DNA of 64,000 nt from Streptomyces sp. ISL-10 (GCF_018614575.1 NZ_JAGGOJ010000003.1:496001-560000); one strand, 5' to 3'. Positions 25,266 to 35,161 are shown, counted from the first letter of the stretch. Numbers and translations: made by a program. Notes: generated by a model not told the origin, from the sequence alone.

Positions 25266-25709
25266 ATGGCGCAGGTCGAGGCCACCACGGAACGGATCAT
25301 TTCGGCGGACGCGGAGACGGTGTTCGACGCGCTGGCCGACTACGAAGGCACCCGCGCGAAGCTCCTGCCCGAGCACTTCAGCGAGTACGAGGTGCGCGAG
25401 GGCGGTGACGGCGAGGGCACCCTCGTCCACTGGAAGCTCCAGGCCACCAGTAAGCGTGTCCGGGACTGCCTGCTGGAGGTCACCGAGCCTGTCGAGGGCG
25501 AGCTCGTCGAGAAGGACCGCAACTCCTCCATGGTCACCACCTGGCGGGTCACCCCCGCGGGTGAGGGCAGGTCCAAGGCCGTCGTCACCACGGTGTGGAA
25601 CGGCGCCGGCGGTATCGGCGGCTTCTTCGAGAAGACCTTCGCGCCCAAGGGGCTCGGCCGGATCTACGACAGCGTGCTGGAGCGGCTCGCCGCCCACGTC
25701 GAGAAGTAG
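25266..25709 (+). CDS. SRPBCC-fold protein
   Basis: 147 residues, START-like domain: MAQVEATTERIISADAETVF, DALADYEGTRAKLLPEHFSE, then strands and a long C-terminal helix (FEKTFAPKGLGRIYDSVLER). Family members bind lipophilic small molecules; no specific ligand can be named. The ATG has GGAGGA 8 bp upstream. It is divergent from the radical SAM gene over 136 bp and may share the SOS-like control, which is untested. Confidence 0.8.
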   Translation: MAQVEATTERIISADAETVFDALADYEGTRAKLLPEHFSEYEVREGGDGEGTLVHWKLQATSKRVRDCLLEVTEPVEGELVEKDRNSSMVTTWRVTPAGEGRSKAVVTTVWNGAGGIGGFFEKTFAPKGLGRIYDSVLERLAAHVEK

Positions 25710-25922
25710 CCTCACCGGATCGGGTGGTTTTCCCCGCGGCCCGGATGTGCGCCCCCGGCGCGCCGCGCCGGGGGAAAGCCCCTGATGAGCGCCCCCAAGT
25801 GCCCCCTCTGCGAGGCCTGTTGGGGTCGTCTCGAACGTCCTGCCGGTCCCGCGCCCGACTTGCTCCTCCTTCATGCGCAATGCGAAGAATGACGCCGCGC
25901 AGCGTGACGAGGGGAGCAGGAC

Positions 25923-28319
25923 GTGGGCGGCAGCACTCTGGTGAAGGACGAGCAGGCCGCACCGGCCGCCGCCGGTCCGGCGGACCCGCCGCCTCCCGCC
26001 CCCGCCGCCGCGGCGCCGCTGAGCCCCCGCCGCGTACGGCTCGTCTTCATGTCCCTGATGCTCGCGCTGCTCCTCGCCGCGCTGGAGCAGATGATCGTGG
26101 CCACCGCGCTGCCGAAGATCGTGGGGGAGCTCCAGGGCCTGGACCGGATGCCCTGGGCGATCACCGCGTATCTGCTCACCGCCACGATCGGACTGCCGAT
26201 CTACGGCAAACTCGGTGATCTCTTCGGCCGCAAAGGCGTGTTCCAGTTCGCCATCGTCGTGTTCGTCATCGGCTCGGCACTGGCGGGCTGGTCACGCAGC
26301 ATGAATGAGCTCATCGCCTTCCGCGCCGTTCAGGGCATCGGCGCCGGCGGCCTCATGATCGGCGTGCAGGCGATCATCGCCGACATCGTCCCGCCGCGCG
26401 AACGCGGGCGGTTCATGGGGCTCATCGGCGCCGCCTTCGGTCTCGCCTCCGTCGCGGGGCCCCTGCTCGGCGGCTTCTTCACCGACCACGTGTCCTGGCG
26501 CTGGTGCTTCTACTTCAACGTCCCGTTCGGGCTGATCACCCTGGTCGTGGTCACCCTCGTGCTCAAACTTCCCCGGCCCGCCACCAGGGCCCGGCTCGAC
26601 GTCCTCGGCGCGCTGTTCCTCGCCGCGGCCTCCACCTGCCTCGTCCTGCTCACCAGTTGGGGCGGCACCGAATACGCCTGGGACTCCCGCGTAGTCCTCG
26701 CCCTGGGCACCGGGGCCGCCGCGAGCACCGCCCTCTTCCTCGTCGTCGAGCACTTCGCGCCCGAACCGCTCGTCCCCCTGCGGCTGTTCCGCGACCCCGT
26801 CTTCGTCGTCACCTCGCTCGTCGGCGCCGTCGTCGGTGTCGCACTCTTCGGCGCGGCGGGCTATCTGCCCACGTTCCTGCAGATGGTCGACGGGGCCAGC
26901 GCCACCGAGTCCGGCCTGCTGATGCTGCCGATGATGGGCGGCATCGTCGCCGCCTCCATCATCTCCGGCCGGCTCATCAGCCGTACGGGCCGCTACCGGA
27001 TCTACCCCGTCGTCGGCGGTGCCGCCTCCGCCGTGGGCATGTGGCTGCTCTCCCGGCTCCAGACCGACACCCCGCGCCTGGAGTACAGCATCTGGCAGGC
27101 CGTCCTCGGCATCGGCATCGGACTCGTCATGCCCGTACTGATCCTCGCCGTGCAGAACGCCGTGCCGCCCGCCGACCTCGGCACCGCCACCAGCGCCAAC
27201 AACTACTTCCGGCAGATCGGCGGAAGCGTCGGGGCCGCCGTCTTCGGCACTCTGTTCGCCGACCGGCTGAGCCACGCGCTCGCCGACCGCCTGCCGTCCG
27301 GAGCGGGCCTGCCCGCCCCGGAGACGATCACCCCGCAGCTGGTCCACGCCATGCCGCCCGCCCTGCGGGAGAGCTACATCCAGGCGTACGCGGACGCGAT
27401 GCCGCGGATCTTCCTCTACCTCGTGCCGGTGCTCGTCCTCGGCCTGGTCCTCGCCTTCTTCCTCAAGGAGAAACCGCTGGTGTCCCACAACGCCCCCACC
27501 GCCGTCCCGCACGCCCGCAGCGCCGTGGGGACGGCCCCACCGGCGGCGGCCGTGCCCGTCGCGGGCCTCCCCGTCTGCGGCATCGTGCAGCACCACGACG
27601 GCAGCACCGTCCCGCGTGCCGCGCTCACCCTGATCGACGTCCAGGGACGGCAGATCGGCCGCGGTGCGAGCGGCGAGGACGGCCGCTATGCGCTCAGCGT
27701 GCCGGGTTCCGGCTCCTACGTGATGATCGCGGCGGCCGGCGGACACCAGCCGCAGGCGGTCACGGTCACCGTCGGCGAACGACCCGTCGAACTCGACGTC
27801 GTGCTCGGCGGAGCGGGAAGGCTCGCGGGCACCGTCGTCACCGCGGACGGCTCCCCGGTGCGCGATGCGGCCGTCACCCTCACCGATGTCCGCGGCGAGG
27901 TCGTCGCCTCCACCCGAAGCGGCCGGGAGGGCGGCTATGTGATCTCGGAGCTGGTCGCGGGGGAGTACACCCTCGCCGCCAGCGCCCCGGCCTTCCGGCC
28001 GGCCGCGCACCCCGTGAGCGTGCAGCCGTCCCACGAGACCCGTCAGGACATCGAACTGGCCGGCGGCGCCGTGCTGCGCGGCACCGTACGCGCCGGGGAC
28101 GGGCGCGCCGTCGACGACGCCCGTGTCACGCTGCTCGACGCGGCCGGGAATGTGGTCGACACGCTCACCACCGGTCCCGACGGAACATTCCGTTTCGTGG
28201 ACCTGTCGTCCGGCGAGTACACGGTGATCGCTGCCGGTTACCCGCCGGTCGCCACCGTGCTCCACGTCGCGGGCGGAGGGCGCACGGAACGCGACCTCCA
28301 GCTCGGCCACGCCGACTGA
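25923..28319 (+). CDS. DHA2-type MFS transporter fused to C-terminal carboxypeptidase-regulatory-like repeats
   Basis: 798 residues. An Ala/Pro-rich N-terminus precedes an MFS drug exporter of the 14-helix class. Visible motifs: [20 protein letters not shown], the loop motif [14 protein letters not shown], and motif C-like [16 protein letters not shown]. The transporter ends near residue 515. The last roughly 250 residues hold three beta-sandwich repeats resembling carboxypeptidase regulatory/Cna-B domains. Each has a D/G-G-S-x-V-P/R-A-x-V/L-T-L-x-D pattern and a closing Y-x-L-x-x-x-A segment ([60 protein letters not shown]). GTG start at 25923 with GAGGGGA upstream. The role of the appendage is unknown. 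Confidence 0.87.
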   Translation: MGGSTLVKDEQAAPAAAGPADPPPPAPAAAAPLSPRRVRLVFMSLMLALLLAALEQMIVATALPKIVGELQGLDRMPWAITAYLLTATIGLPIYGKLGDLFGRKGVFQFAIVVFVIGSALAGWSRSMNELIAFRAVQGIGAGGLMIGVQAIIADIVPPRERGRFMGLIGAAFGLASVAGPLLGGFFTDHVSWRWCFYFNVPFGLITLVVVTLVLKLPRPATRARLDVLGALFLAAASTCLVLLTSWGGTEYAWDSRVVLALGTGAAASTALFLVVEHFAPEPLVPLRLFRDPVFVVTSLVGAVVGVALFGAAGYLPTFLQMVDGASATESGLLMLPMMGGIVAASIISGRLISRTGRYRIYPVVGGAASAVGMWLLSRLQTDTPRLEYSIWQAVLGIGIGLVMPVLILAVQNAVPPADLGTATSANNYFRQIGGSVGAAVFGTLFADRLSHALADRLPSGAGLPAPETITPQLVHAMPPALRESYIQAYADAMPRIFLYLVPVLVLGLVLAFFLKEKPLVSHNAPTAVPHARSAVGTAPPAAAVPVAGLPVCGIVQHHDGSTVPRAALTLIDVQGRQIGRGASGEDGRYALSVPGSGSYVMIAAAGGHQPQAVTVTVGERPVELDVVLGGAGRLAGTVVTADGSPVRDAAVTLTDVRGEVVASTRSGREGGYVISELVAGEYTLAASAPAFRPAAHPVSVQPSHETRQDIELAGGAVLRGTVRAGDGRAVDDARVTLLDAAGNVVDTLTTGPDGTFRFVDLSSGEYTVIAAGYPPVATVLHVAGGGRTERDLQLGHAD

Positions 28320-28486
28320 CCACGCCCGGCCCGCGGCACGCCCGCACGGCGACCGGCAGGTGTCGCGGGCTTGACGTGGCGTCAATCCAGGTGAGAAGCC
28401 CACCGGTTCGGCCGTTGCCCGGCGCTCCGTCCCGGCAGGCCCGTACCGTGGTGACAAGGCCACCGATCGGGAAGGAGCGCTCTCCC

Positions 28487-30877
28487 ATGGACAGTGGTGT
28501 GCGAACGGCACCGCAGAAGTACGCCGCAGCCGGGCGGATTCCGCTTGCGGTCGCCGTCGTGGACGCCGACGGCCTGGTGTCGCACTGGTCCACCGGAGCC
28601 CGGCGTCTCTTCGGCCCGGCGCGGGAGGCCGCGGTCGGCCGTCCCGCCGTCGAACTGCTGCCCGTCTTCGGTGCGCTCACCACCGACGCGGCAGACGACT
28701 TCGTCGACGGATACGGCGCGCCCCTCGTCGGCGGCCTCACCGACTATCCGGCCGCGGGCCGCGCGCGGCTGTCCGACCCGGGCCGCGACCGGGTCGACGT
28801 GCTGTGGTGGGCCTACCCCATGGTCGGCCCCGGCAGGGAACGACTGGTGGTCCTGGCGGCCGACGCCGGCCAGTTCGACGCGCAGGACGAGAGCGTCGAG
28901 CGGATCGCGCCTGGCTTCGCCCTCCACACCGACTTCCCCGGCTCCGACGAGCTCGCCCGGAGACTGCCCGAGATCCTGCCCAGCATGAGCGTGCGCGAGT
29001 CGACCCGGATCGTCTCCCAGATCCTCGACCTCGGCTATCCCGTGCTGGAGTTCAGCCACCACGACCGGGTGCCCGTCACCCCGGACTGGGGCGTGCCCCG
29101 CAGGGCCCGGCGCACCACCCGCTCCCGGGCTGCCGGGGAGGTCGCGGCCGGACATCCCGTCGACGCCGCCGACCCGGTGCGGGATCTCGAATACGCGGCG
29201 GTGCGCGAACGCCTGGAGTTCCTCAACGAGGTCAGCGGCCGCATCGGCTCCTCGCTCGACCTCGCCCGCACCATCCAGGAGGTCAGCGCCGCCGTCGTAC
29301 CCCGGTTCAGCGATGTCGCCTGCACCTATCTGCGGGAAGAGGTCGTCGCCGGCGAGGGCTTCTCGGTCGGGGAGCCCGACGAGACGACCATGTGGCACCG
29401 GGTCGCCTTCGAGCACGTCGACGAGCCGGGCCGCTGGGACGACGTCGTGCCGGTCGGCGAATCCATGCCGTTCCCCGCGCACACACCCTTCTTCCAGTGC
29501 ATGATCACGGGCGAGCCGGTGCTCGTTCCCCGTATCAGCGAGGAGATGGGCACCGCCATGGCGGAGCAGTTCGACAAGCGCGACATGCGCCCGCTGATCA
29601 ACGGCCGCTCCATGCTGATCGCACCGCTCAAGGCACGCGACGTCGTCCTCGGCTGCATGATCCTGCTGCGCCACCCCGAGCGGCCGGAATTCCACGACAT
29701 GGACCGGGTCACCGGCGCCGAACTGGCCGCCCGCGCAGGTCTCGTGCTCGACAACGCGCGGATGTACACCTACCAGGAGAACGTCGCCGAGACCCTCCAG
29801 GACTCCATGCTTCCGCAGGTCACCCCGCGTATGGCGGGCTGCGACACGGCCACCCGCTATCTGCCGGGCACGCTGCTCGGCCGGGTCGGCGGCGACTGGT
29901 TCGACTGCGTGAAACTTCCGGGATCCCGCACCGCGCTCGTCGTGGGCGACGTCATGGGCCACGGCCTCAACTCGGCCGCCATGATGGGCCAGCTGCGCAC
30001 CGCCGTACAGACGATGGCCGCGCTCGACCTGCCGCCCGAGCAACTGCTGCGGGGCCTCGACGACCTCGCCCAGCGCCTGGGCGAGCACTACCTCGCCACC
30101 TGCCTGTACGCCGTGTACGACCCCGTCCGCGGCGAACTGCACCTCGCGAACGCGGGCCATCTGCCGCCGGTGATCGTCCGTGCCGAGGACGGCCGCAGTG
30201 AACTCCTCGACCTGCCCACCGGCGCACCGATAGGGGTCGGCGGCGTGCCGTTCGAGAGCGTCCGCGTGCCCGTGTCGCCGGGTGACCGGCTGGTGATGTG
30301 CACCGACGGGCTGGTGGAGGTGCGCGGTGAGGACATCGGCGTGGGCCTCGCCACTCTCTGCGAGTCCGCCGCGCACCCGGCCGCGTCCATGGACGACGCC
30401 TGCGACACGATCATCCGCGCCCTGGCGGCGTCGTTCTCGGAAGCCGGCCGCGGCGGCCGCAAGGACGACGTGGCCTTGCTGATGGCCCGACTGAACGGCA
30501 TCGCCCCCGAGTCCGTCGCCACCTGGGAGCTGTCGCCCGACCCGCGCGAAGCCGCCCGCGCCCGCCGGCTCGTACGCGCCCGGCTCGCCGCCTGGGGACT
30601 GGCCGAGCTCACGGACACCGTGGAACAGCTCGTCGGCGAGCTCGTCGCCAACACCGTCCGGCACGCGGGAGGGCGGCGCGCCGAGCTGCGGCTCGTACGG
30701 GCAGGGACGCTGCTGTGCGAGGTCGCCGACGAGGACCACACGCTGCCGACGTTGTGCGGCGCGCGGCCGGACGACGAGGCGGGGCGTGGCCTGCACGTCG
30801 TCAGCGCCCTTGCGCGGGAGTGGGGCTCGAGCCGTACGGCGCAGGGCAAGACGGTCTGGTGCGAACTGGGCCTCTAG
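28487..30877 (+). CDS. SpoIIE-type serine phosphatase with PAS, GAF and HATPase domains
   Basis: 796 residues. PAS-like domain at about 15-110 (VAVVDADGLVSHWSTGARRL). A GAF domain at about 250-410 starts after RERLEFLNEVSGRIGSSLDL. The PP2C/SpoIIE phosphatase at about 430-665 has metal ligands in GGDWFD, VVGDVMGHGLNSAAMMGQLR, MCTDGLVEVRG and RKDDVALL. A C-terminal anti-sigma-factor-like HATPase shows QLVGELVANTVRHAGGRRAE. Such proteins act in partner-switching control of sigma factors, here joining phosphatase and kinase modules. ATG at 28487 with GAAGGA upstream. An IS630-type element sits 29 bp past its stop, apparently without truncating it. Confidence 0.9.
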   Translation: MDSGVRTAPQKYAAAGRIPLAVAVVDADGLVSHWSTGARRLFGPAREAAVGRPAVELLPVFGALTTDAADDFVDGYGAPLVGGLTDYPAAGRARLSDPGRDRVDVLWWAYPMVGPGRERLVVLAADAGQFDAQDESVERIAPGFALHTDFPGSDELARRLPEILPSMSVRESTRIVSQILDLGYPVLEFSHHDRVPVTPDWGVPRRARRTTRSRAAGEVAAGHPVDAADPVRDLEYAAVRERLEFLNEVSGRIGSSLDLARTIQEVSAAVVPRFSDVACTYLREEVVAGEGFSVGEPDETTMWHRVAFEHVDEPGRWDDVVPVGESMPFPAHTPFFQCMITGEPVLVPRISEEMGTAMAEQFDKRDMRPLINGRSMLIAPLKARDVVLGCMILLRHPERPEFHDMDRVTGAELAARAGLVLDNARMYTYQENVAETLQDSMLPQVTPRMAGCDTATRYLPGTLLGRVGGDWFDCVKLPGSRTALVVGDVMGHGLNSAAMMGQLRTAVQTMAALDLPPEQLLRGLDDLAQRLGEHYLATCLYAVYDPVRGELHLANAGHLPPVIVRAEDGRSELLDLPTGAPIGVGGVPFESVRVPVSPGDRLVMCTDGLVEVRGEDIGVGLATLCESAAHPAASMDDACDTIIRALAASFSEAGRGGRKDDVALLMARLNGIAPESVATWELSPDPREAARARRLVRARLAAWGLAELTDTVEQLVGELVANTVRHAGGRRAELRLVRAGTLLCEVADEDHTLPTLCGARPDDEAGRGLHVVSALAREWGSSRTAQGKTVWCELGL

Positions 30878-30906
30878 GGTTGTCGGCCAGGTGGCCAGGA
30901 CAGCAC

Positions 30907-31800
30907 TACTGACCTTCAAAGCGTGGTGTCGTAGGGGCTGACGTCTCGTGACCCCTGCGGTATGCCGACTGCATGAGGTATGCGCAAGGTGCGGGCTGAC
31001 CGACGAACGGCGTGCTTTCCGAGAGCAGTTGCGGTTGGAGGCGGCCGAGCGGTTCCGGCAGGGCGACGAGAACACGGTCATCGCTCACGACCTGCGGGTC
31101 AGCGGCCGGTCGGTACAGCGTTGGCGCAAGGCTTGGTCGCAGGACGGGCCGAGAGCCCTGGCCTCGAAGGGCCCGGCATCGCTGCCCCTGCTCAGCGACG
31201 AACTGTTCGCCGTGCTGGAGCGTGAGCCGGCCAAGGGGCCGGTGGCACATGGGTGGCCGGACCAGACGTGGACCCTGTCGCGGATCAAGACGCTGATCGG
31301 GCGCCGCTTTCACAGGAGCTACACCGTGCAAGGGGTGGCCGCCCTGCTCAAGCGGCACGGCTGGAGCTGCCAGGTCCCCGCCCGGCGGGCGGTCGAGCGG
31401 GACGAGAACGTGGTGGCCGGCTGGATGAAGGAGACCTGGCCGCAGGTGGAAGGACCGTGGCGGCGCTCGACGCCTGGCTCGTCTTCGAGGACGAAGCCGG
31501 ATTCTCGATGACGCCGCCGACCACCCGCACATGGTCCCGCCGCGGCCACACCCCTGTGGTCCGCGTGCGGGGCCGCTCCCGCCGCCGCTTATCGGTGGCC
31601 GCCCTGGCCTGCTACAAGGCCGGCGAGTCCTCGCGGCTGATCTACCGGCCCTGCCCGGACGCCCGGCCCGAGGGCGCAAAAGCGTCCGACGCGGCCTCCG
31701 CCAGCTCCAGTACCGCCACGACGTCCTCGACGGCTGCCTCACCGGCACCGGCCTCCGAACGCCAGCCACCATGACGACATCACGCATTCAAGGTCAACTA
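30907..31800 (+). mobile_element. IS630-family element with internal deletion
   Basis: Bounded by TA dinucleotides (30907-30908 and 31799-31800), the expected target duplication of IS630 elements. The terminal inverted repeats read TGACCTTCAAAGCGTGGTGT inward from the left and TGACCTTGAATGCGTGATGT inward from the right. The interior encodes transposase pieces in three frames. At about 894 bp it is shorter than intact relatives (about 1.1-1.2 kb). Both ends are kept, so it might still be mobilised in trans. Confidence 0.8.
30973..31790 (+). pseudogene. Degraded IS630-type transposase
   Basis: Three lesions. (1) The likely native start MRYAQG (ATG at 30973) hits a frameshift within seven codons; the helix-turn-helix part continues in another frame from CGLTDERRAFREQLRLEAAE through the Tc1/mariner-like winged helix to about 31470. 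(2) The frame changes at 31450-31475; the first DDE aspartate region follows as AWLVFEDEAGFSMTPPTTRT. (3) Near 31665-31690 the sequence jumps to RRGLRQLQYRHDVLDGCLTG, which resembles the extreme C-terminus. The second catalytic Asp (WDNLN-type) and the Glu region are therefore missing. It cannot encode an active transposase. Confidence 0.75.
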
Positions 31801-32077
31801 GCCATGGCGGGCTCCAATAGTTCGCTGGGCGAAATTGTCGACGGCGGTGATAACCATGGCGGGGGGAGGTGGTAGAGCGGGCACAGGCGGCGCTCCTCCG
31901 GCTCCTCGGAGGCCCCCGGCGGAGCGGGGCCCAGCGGGTCGTCGATCGGTAGGAAGACGGCCGCCCGGTCGTCGGGGAACGCGGCCGCTCGATCCTTGAG
32001 GTACCGCCGGACCTGTCGCTTCGCCCGCGGCGCACGTCCGTGGTGCGATGGAACTGGGGGCGGAAAGGAGAGCGATC
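31801..32077. other. Unassigned stretch after the IS element
   Basis: 277 bp. On the minus strand one frame (about 32038 to 31870) reads coherently as RAKRQVRRYLKDRAAAFPDD and continues to the IS end with no recognisable start. It may be the tail of a gene broken by the insertion, but no family was recognised. The region also supplies the promoter of the following GNAT gene. Confidence 0.25.
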
Positions 32078-33052
32078 ATGCCCGCAGCGAAGCGAACGAG
32101 TGTCGCCGCCTCGGTGACGGTCCGCCCGCTGGTTGAGCCGGACCTGGATCGGGCCGACGAAATCTTCAGGGTCGCCTTCGGGACCTTCCTCGGGGCCCCT
32201 GAGCCGGAGACGTTCTTCGGGACCGCCGACTATGTCCGCACCCGCTGGGCGGCAGATCCACACGCGGCCTTCGCAGCGACCGTCGAGGGCGAGGTCGTCG
32301 GATCGAACTTCGCCGCCAACTGGGGCAGCGTCGGGTTCTTCGGCCCGCTGACCGTACGTCCGGATCTGTGGGACCAGGGCATCGGCAGGCGCCTCATGGA
32401 ACCGGTCATGGCCTGCTTCGACACCTGGGAGAACCGCCACCTCGGCCTGTTCACCTTCTCGCACAGTCCCAAGCACCTCGAGCTCTACCGCCGGTACGGT
32501 TTCTGGCCCCGATTCCTTACAGCCATCATGAAGAAACAGGTCGCCGTCAGTGCCGCAGTCCCCGGCCGAGTGCTGTACGGCGAGCTGACCGCCGCTGAGC
32601 GGCCCGACGCACTGAGCCTCAGTCGCGCACTGACGGGGGCCGTGTACGAGGGCCTGAGCTTGGAGCGCGAGATCATGGCCACACAGGCGCAGGGGCTCGG
32701 TGACACCATCCTCCTCGAGGGCGCCGACTCCGACCTCGACGGTCTGGCCGTCTGCCACTGCGCAGCGGGGTCGGAGGCCGGTGAGGACGTGTGCTTCGTC
32801 AAATTCGGCGCCGTACGCCCTGGCCCGGACGCCGAGGACCGGTTCGAACGACTGCTGAATGCGTGCGAGCAGCTGGCCATCGAGAAGGGACTGGGGCAAC
32901 TGGACGCCGGAATGAACCTGGCCCGCCAGGATGCCTACCGGCGCATGGTCGACCGCGGTTTCCGTACCTGGCTGCAAGGCGTGACCATGCACAAGCCCAA
33001 CGAACCTGGCTACAGTCACCCAGACGCCTACGTGATCGACGACTGGCGCTGA
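32078..33052 (+). CDS. GNAT-family N-acetyltransferase, double-domain type
   Basis: 324 residues with two GNAT-like halves. The first, about 12-150, has VRPLVEPDLDRADEIFRVAF, FFGPLTVRPDLWDQGIGRRL (acetyl-CoA loop Q-G-I-G-R-R) and HLELYRRYGFWPRF. The second, about 180-310, is more degenerate and lacks a clear Q/R-x-x-G-x-G/A loop but keeps the LGQLDAGMNLARQDAYRRMV pattern. Substrate unknown. The ATG at 32078 has AAAGGAG about 8 bp upstream; an upstream in-frame start adds ten residues without a ribosome site. Confidence 0.82.
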   Translation: MPAAKRTSVAASVTVRPLVEPDLDRADEIFRVAFGTFLGAPEPETFFGTADYVRTRWAADPHAAFAATVEGEVVGSNFAANWGSVGFFGPLTVRPDLWDQGIGRRLMEPVMACFDTWENRHLGLFTFSHSPKHLELYRRYGFWPRFLTAIMKKQVAVSAAVPGRVLYGELTAAERPDALSLSRALTGAVYEGLSLEREIMATQAQGLGDTILLEGADSDLDGLAVCHCAAGSEAGEDVCFVKFGAVRPGPDAEDRFERLLNACEQLAIEKGLGQLDAGMNLARQDAYRRMVDRGFRTWLQGVTMHKPNEPGYSHPDAYVIDDWR

Positions 33053-33173
33053 GTCCACCGCCATACTCGGCTTCGAGGGGGCGGCCACCTGCTCGTCCTT
33101 TCGGACAAGCCTTTTGACCTGCTCAGATGGTTCCGGTCAGTAGTGGTTGGTTCCTGCCGTCTCTGGATGGCAT

Positions 33174-33428
33174 GTGTCCGGACTGTGTCCCGAGGACGAC
33201 CAGCTCGTGGACGTCGAGCTGATCACCGAGCGCGCCGAGGATGGGTTCTGGATCTTCGACGACCGCTTCGCCATCACCGAGGACTGGCACGCTGAGCTCT
33301 GGCTTGACGACACCGACATCATCGCCACCTATACACGGGTTTGGCAGACGCTGCGGGAGTCAGCCGTGTTCGGCGCCGACGCGCAGGCAATTGTCGCGCA
33401 AGCGCGACGGAGCCTGAGCCCTCGCTGA
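33174..33428 (+). CDS. Small hypothetical protein, possibly a C-terminal fragment
   Basis: About 85-93 residues depending on a TTG (33147) or GTG (33174) start; no good ribosome site, and an in-frame stop lies just upstream at 33141. The sequence DGFWIFDDRFAITEDWHAEL with a Trp/Tyr-rich C-terminal helix loosely recalls the tail of the DUF6879 family found beside Streptomyces DUF5753 regulators. That would make this a truncated copy. Codon use is less biased than in the neighbours. Function not known. Confidence 0.4.
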   Translation: MSGLCPEDDQLVDVELITERAEDGFWIFDDRFAITEDWHAELWLDDTDIIATYTRVWQTLRESAVFGADAQAIVAQARRSLSPR

Positions 33429-33461
33429 AGACCTTTAGTCCGGTGGTTCCCTCCGGAAACG

Positions 33462-33782
33462 TTCAGCCCGCTTACTCTCGTACTCCTCACGCCCGCGCGC
33501 ACGGGAGCCGGCGAGGCGAGCGCGAAGGGAGTCGAGCGTGACGGCAGGTGCGACACCGACGGCAAGGCGACGGCGTTCGCGTTCAGGAGTCCGGACGGCG
33601 ACATCGTCTCCTGGACCTTCCCCGGCGTGAAGGGCGTTCCGGACGAGGTGCCTCAGGAGACGGTGCGCAAGATCCTGGCGACGGTCCGCCTGGCCGGCGC
33701 GCAGGGGCTGCGACGTACGGCCGTGTACCCACGACCGGAACCGAGTGGCCCGGCCAACTCGCCTGTTATTGCATCGAGTTGA
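33462..33782 (+). pseudogene. Remnant of an unidentified gene, no start
   Basis: One frame reads coherently through RDGRCDTDGKATAFAFRSPD, GDIVSWTFPGVKGVPDEVPQ and ETVRKILATVRLAG to a TGA at 33780-33782, but contains no ATG, GTG or TTG start. It looks like the C-terminal domain of a longer, perhaps secreted, protein whose 5' part was lost. The preceding ORF ends in the same frame at 33426-33428. No family recognised. Confidence 0.35.
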
Positions 33783-33807
33783 ACTTTTCACCATGTGTTG
33801 GTCAACT
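33779..33807 (+). promoter_or_regulatory. Candidate promoter of the binding-protein/VWA trio
   Basis: TTGAAC (33779-33784), 17-bp spacer, TCAACT (33802-33807), in a locally AT-richer patch about 110 bp upstream of the GTG at 33917. The match to consensus is moderate. Confidence 0.35.
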
Positions 33808-33916
33808 CCTCCGCAGGGCGTCACCCGCGGATGGAACACTGTGCCCCGCGCGATATTCGGGGACGGGGGCCGATCCGCCCTCCGATCCGCCGGACAGGCC
33901 CCAGGGGGAGGCGCCC

Positions 33917-35161
33917 GTGGACGTCGGGGAGAGACGGACCGCCGAGGAACCGCGGCTGGCGATCAGGCGCGAGTCACGCTCTGCCCGGTCGCGGCGCAGC
34001 TTCCTGCTGACCTTCCTGCCGCTGCTGGCCGCCGTGCTGACGGGCACGACGGCGCTGGCCGTGTCCGGCAACATCCTGCTCCCGCTCGAGCGCGTCGTCA
34101 CGCTGGAGGGGAAGATGGCCTCCAAGCGGGACTTCTTCGAGGACGAGGAGGTCCAGCGGATCCTGTTGAAACATCACCTGCGGGTGCACATCACCAGCTC
34201 GGGATCGCGTGAGGTCGCCGTCCGCGACATCTCCTCGTACGACTTCGTCTTCCCCTCGGGCCAGCCCGCCGGTGACCTGATCACCGCTGAACGCGCGGCG
34301 GCCGGCCAGTACGCCAAGGTGCACCGCCCGTTCGTCAGCCCCATCGTGCTCGCCACCTACCGTGAGTACGCCGAGACGCTCGCCGACGCGGGCATCGCGA
34401 CCGCGCAGCGGGGGGCCGGGGCCGAGCCGCCGTACTACTACGTCCTGGACATGCGGAAGTTTTTGCAGCACATCCACGACAGGCGCCGCTGGAACGACAT
34501 AGGGGTCCAGCGGCACGGCATCACCAACGCCAACCGGATCGTCGCCCAGGCGCCCGACGTCTGCGGCGCCAACTCCGCCGGGACCTACCTCGCGCTGGTC
34601 GCCTTCACCTGGCACGGCGGCGGCGACGAGGTGCCCGACACCGACCGGCAAGCCGACGAACGCGGCCGGGACATCCGGCATCTCATGGAGCAGGGCCTGC
34701 CCGCCGCCGACGTCTTCCGCACCTACATCTCGCCGGAGGGCAAGAACATCGCCCCGCTGGTCGTGGCCTACGAGCACCAGTACCTCGCCTACCAGGTCCA
34801 GTACCGGGCCACGTCCCAGCGGCTCGACCCGCAGCGCGTGCTGCTCTACCCGTCCGGACAGTTCGTCACCCAGCCCCAGTTCATCGCCCTCAACAAGGAC
34901 GGCGACCGGCTCGGCGAACTCATCACCCACGACCCGGAGCTGCGGCGCCGCGCCATGGAGCTCGGCTTCCGCATCCTCGACCAGGCCGGACAGGTCGCGA
35001 GCGATCAGCTCACCGGCTTCCTCCGGGACCGCCGGGTCCCCGTGCCCGCCATCGACGGCGACGACACCAGGTCGGCGATGCCCAGACTGCGCTACCTGGA
35101 GCGCATGATCTCCGCCGTCGGCGACTGCCCGCCCGCCGACGTCGCGACCGGGCAGCCCTGA
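33917..35161 (+). CDS. Membrane-anchored, periplasmic-binding-protein-like protein (trio gene 1)
   Basis: 414 residues, no named family recognised with confidence. A basic N-terminus (RRESRSARSRRS) leads into one membrane segment (FLLTFLPLLAAVLTGTTALA, about 34-53), so the rest should be outside. The exterior part has features of a type II solute-binding fold: LLKHHLRVHITSSGSREVAV, SYDFVFPSGQPAGDLI, a hinge-like PFVSPIVLATYREYAETLAD, and GITNANRIVAQAPDVCGANS. GTG at 33917 with GGGGAG upstream was chosen; the open frame further upstream has poor coding character. Its TGA overlaps the next ATG by one base (TGATG). Confidence 0.7.
   Translation: MDVGERRTAEEPRLAIRRESRSARSRRSFLLTFLPLLAAVLTGTTALAVSGNILLPLERVVTLEGKMASKRDFFEDEEVQRILLKHHLRVHITSSGSREVAVRDISSYDFVFPSGQPAGDLITAERAAAGQYAKVHRPFVSPIVLATYREYAETLADAGIATAQRGAGAEPPYYYVLDMRKFLQHIHDRRRWNDIGVQRHGITNANRIVAQAPDVCGANSAGTYLALVAFTWHGGGDEVPDTDRQADERGRDIRHLMEQGLPAADVFRTYISPEGKNIAPLVVAYEHQYLAYQVQYRATSQRLDPQRVLLYPSGQFVTQPQFIALNKDGDRLGELITHDPELRRRAMELGFRILDQAGQVASDQLTGFLRDRRVPVPAIDGDDTRSAMPRLRYLERMISAVGDCPPADVATGQP

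Noticed and set aside
26504..28486. Long plus-strand frame upstream of the SpoIIE gene, giving a 1457-residue protein
   Set aside because: It is a shadow of the MFS gene in another frame (Arg/Pro-rich). The true start at 28487 has a ribosome site and opens the PAS domain.
31739..33088. 449-residue minus frame across the IS end and GNAT gene
   Set aside because: Antisense shadow of the plus-strand GNAT gene; no motifs.
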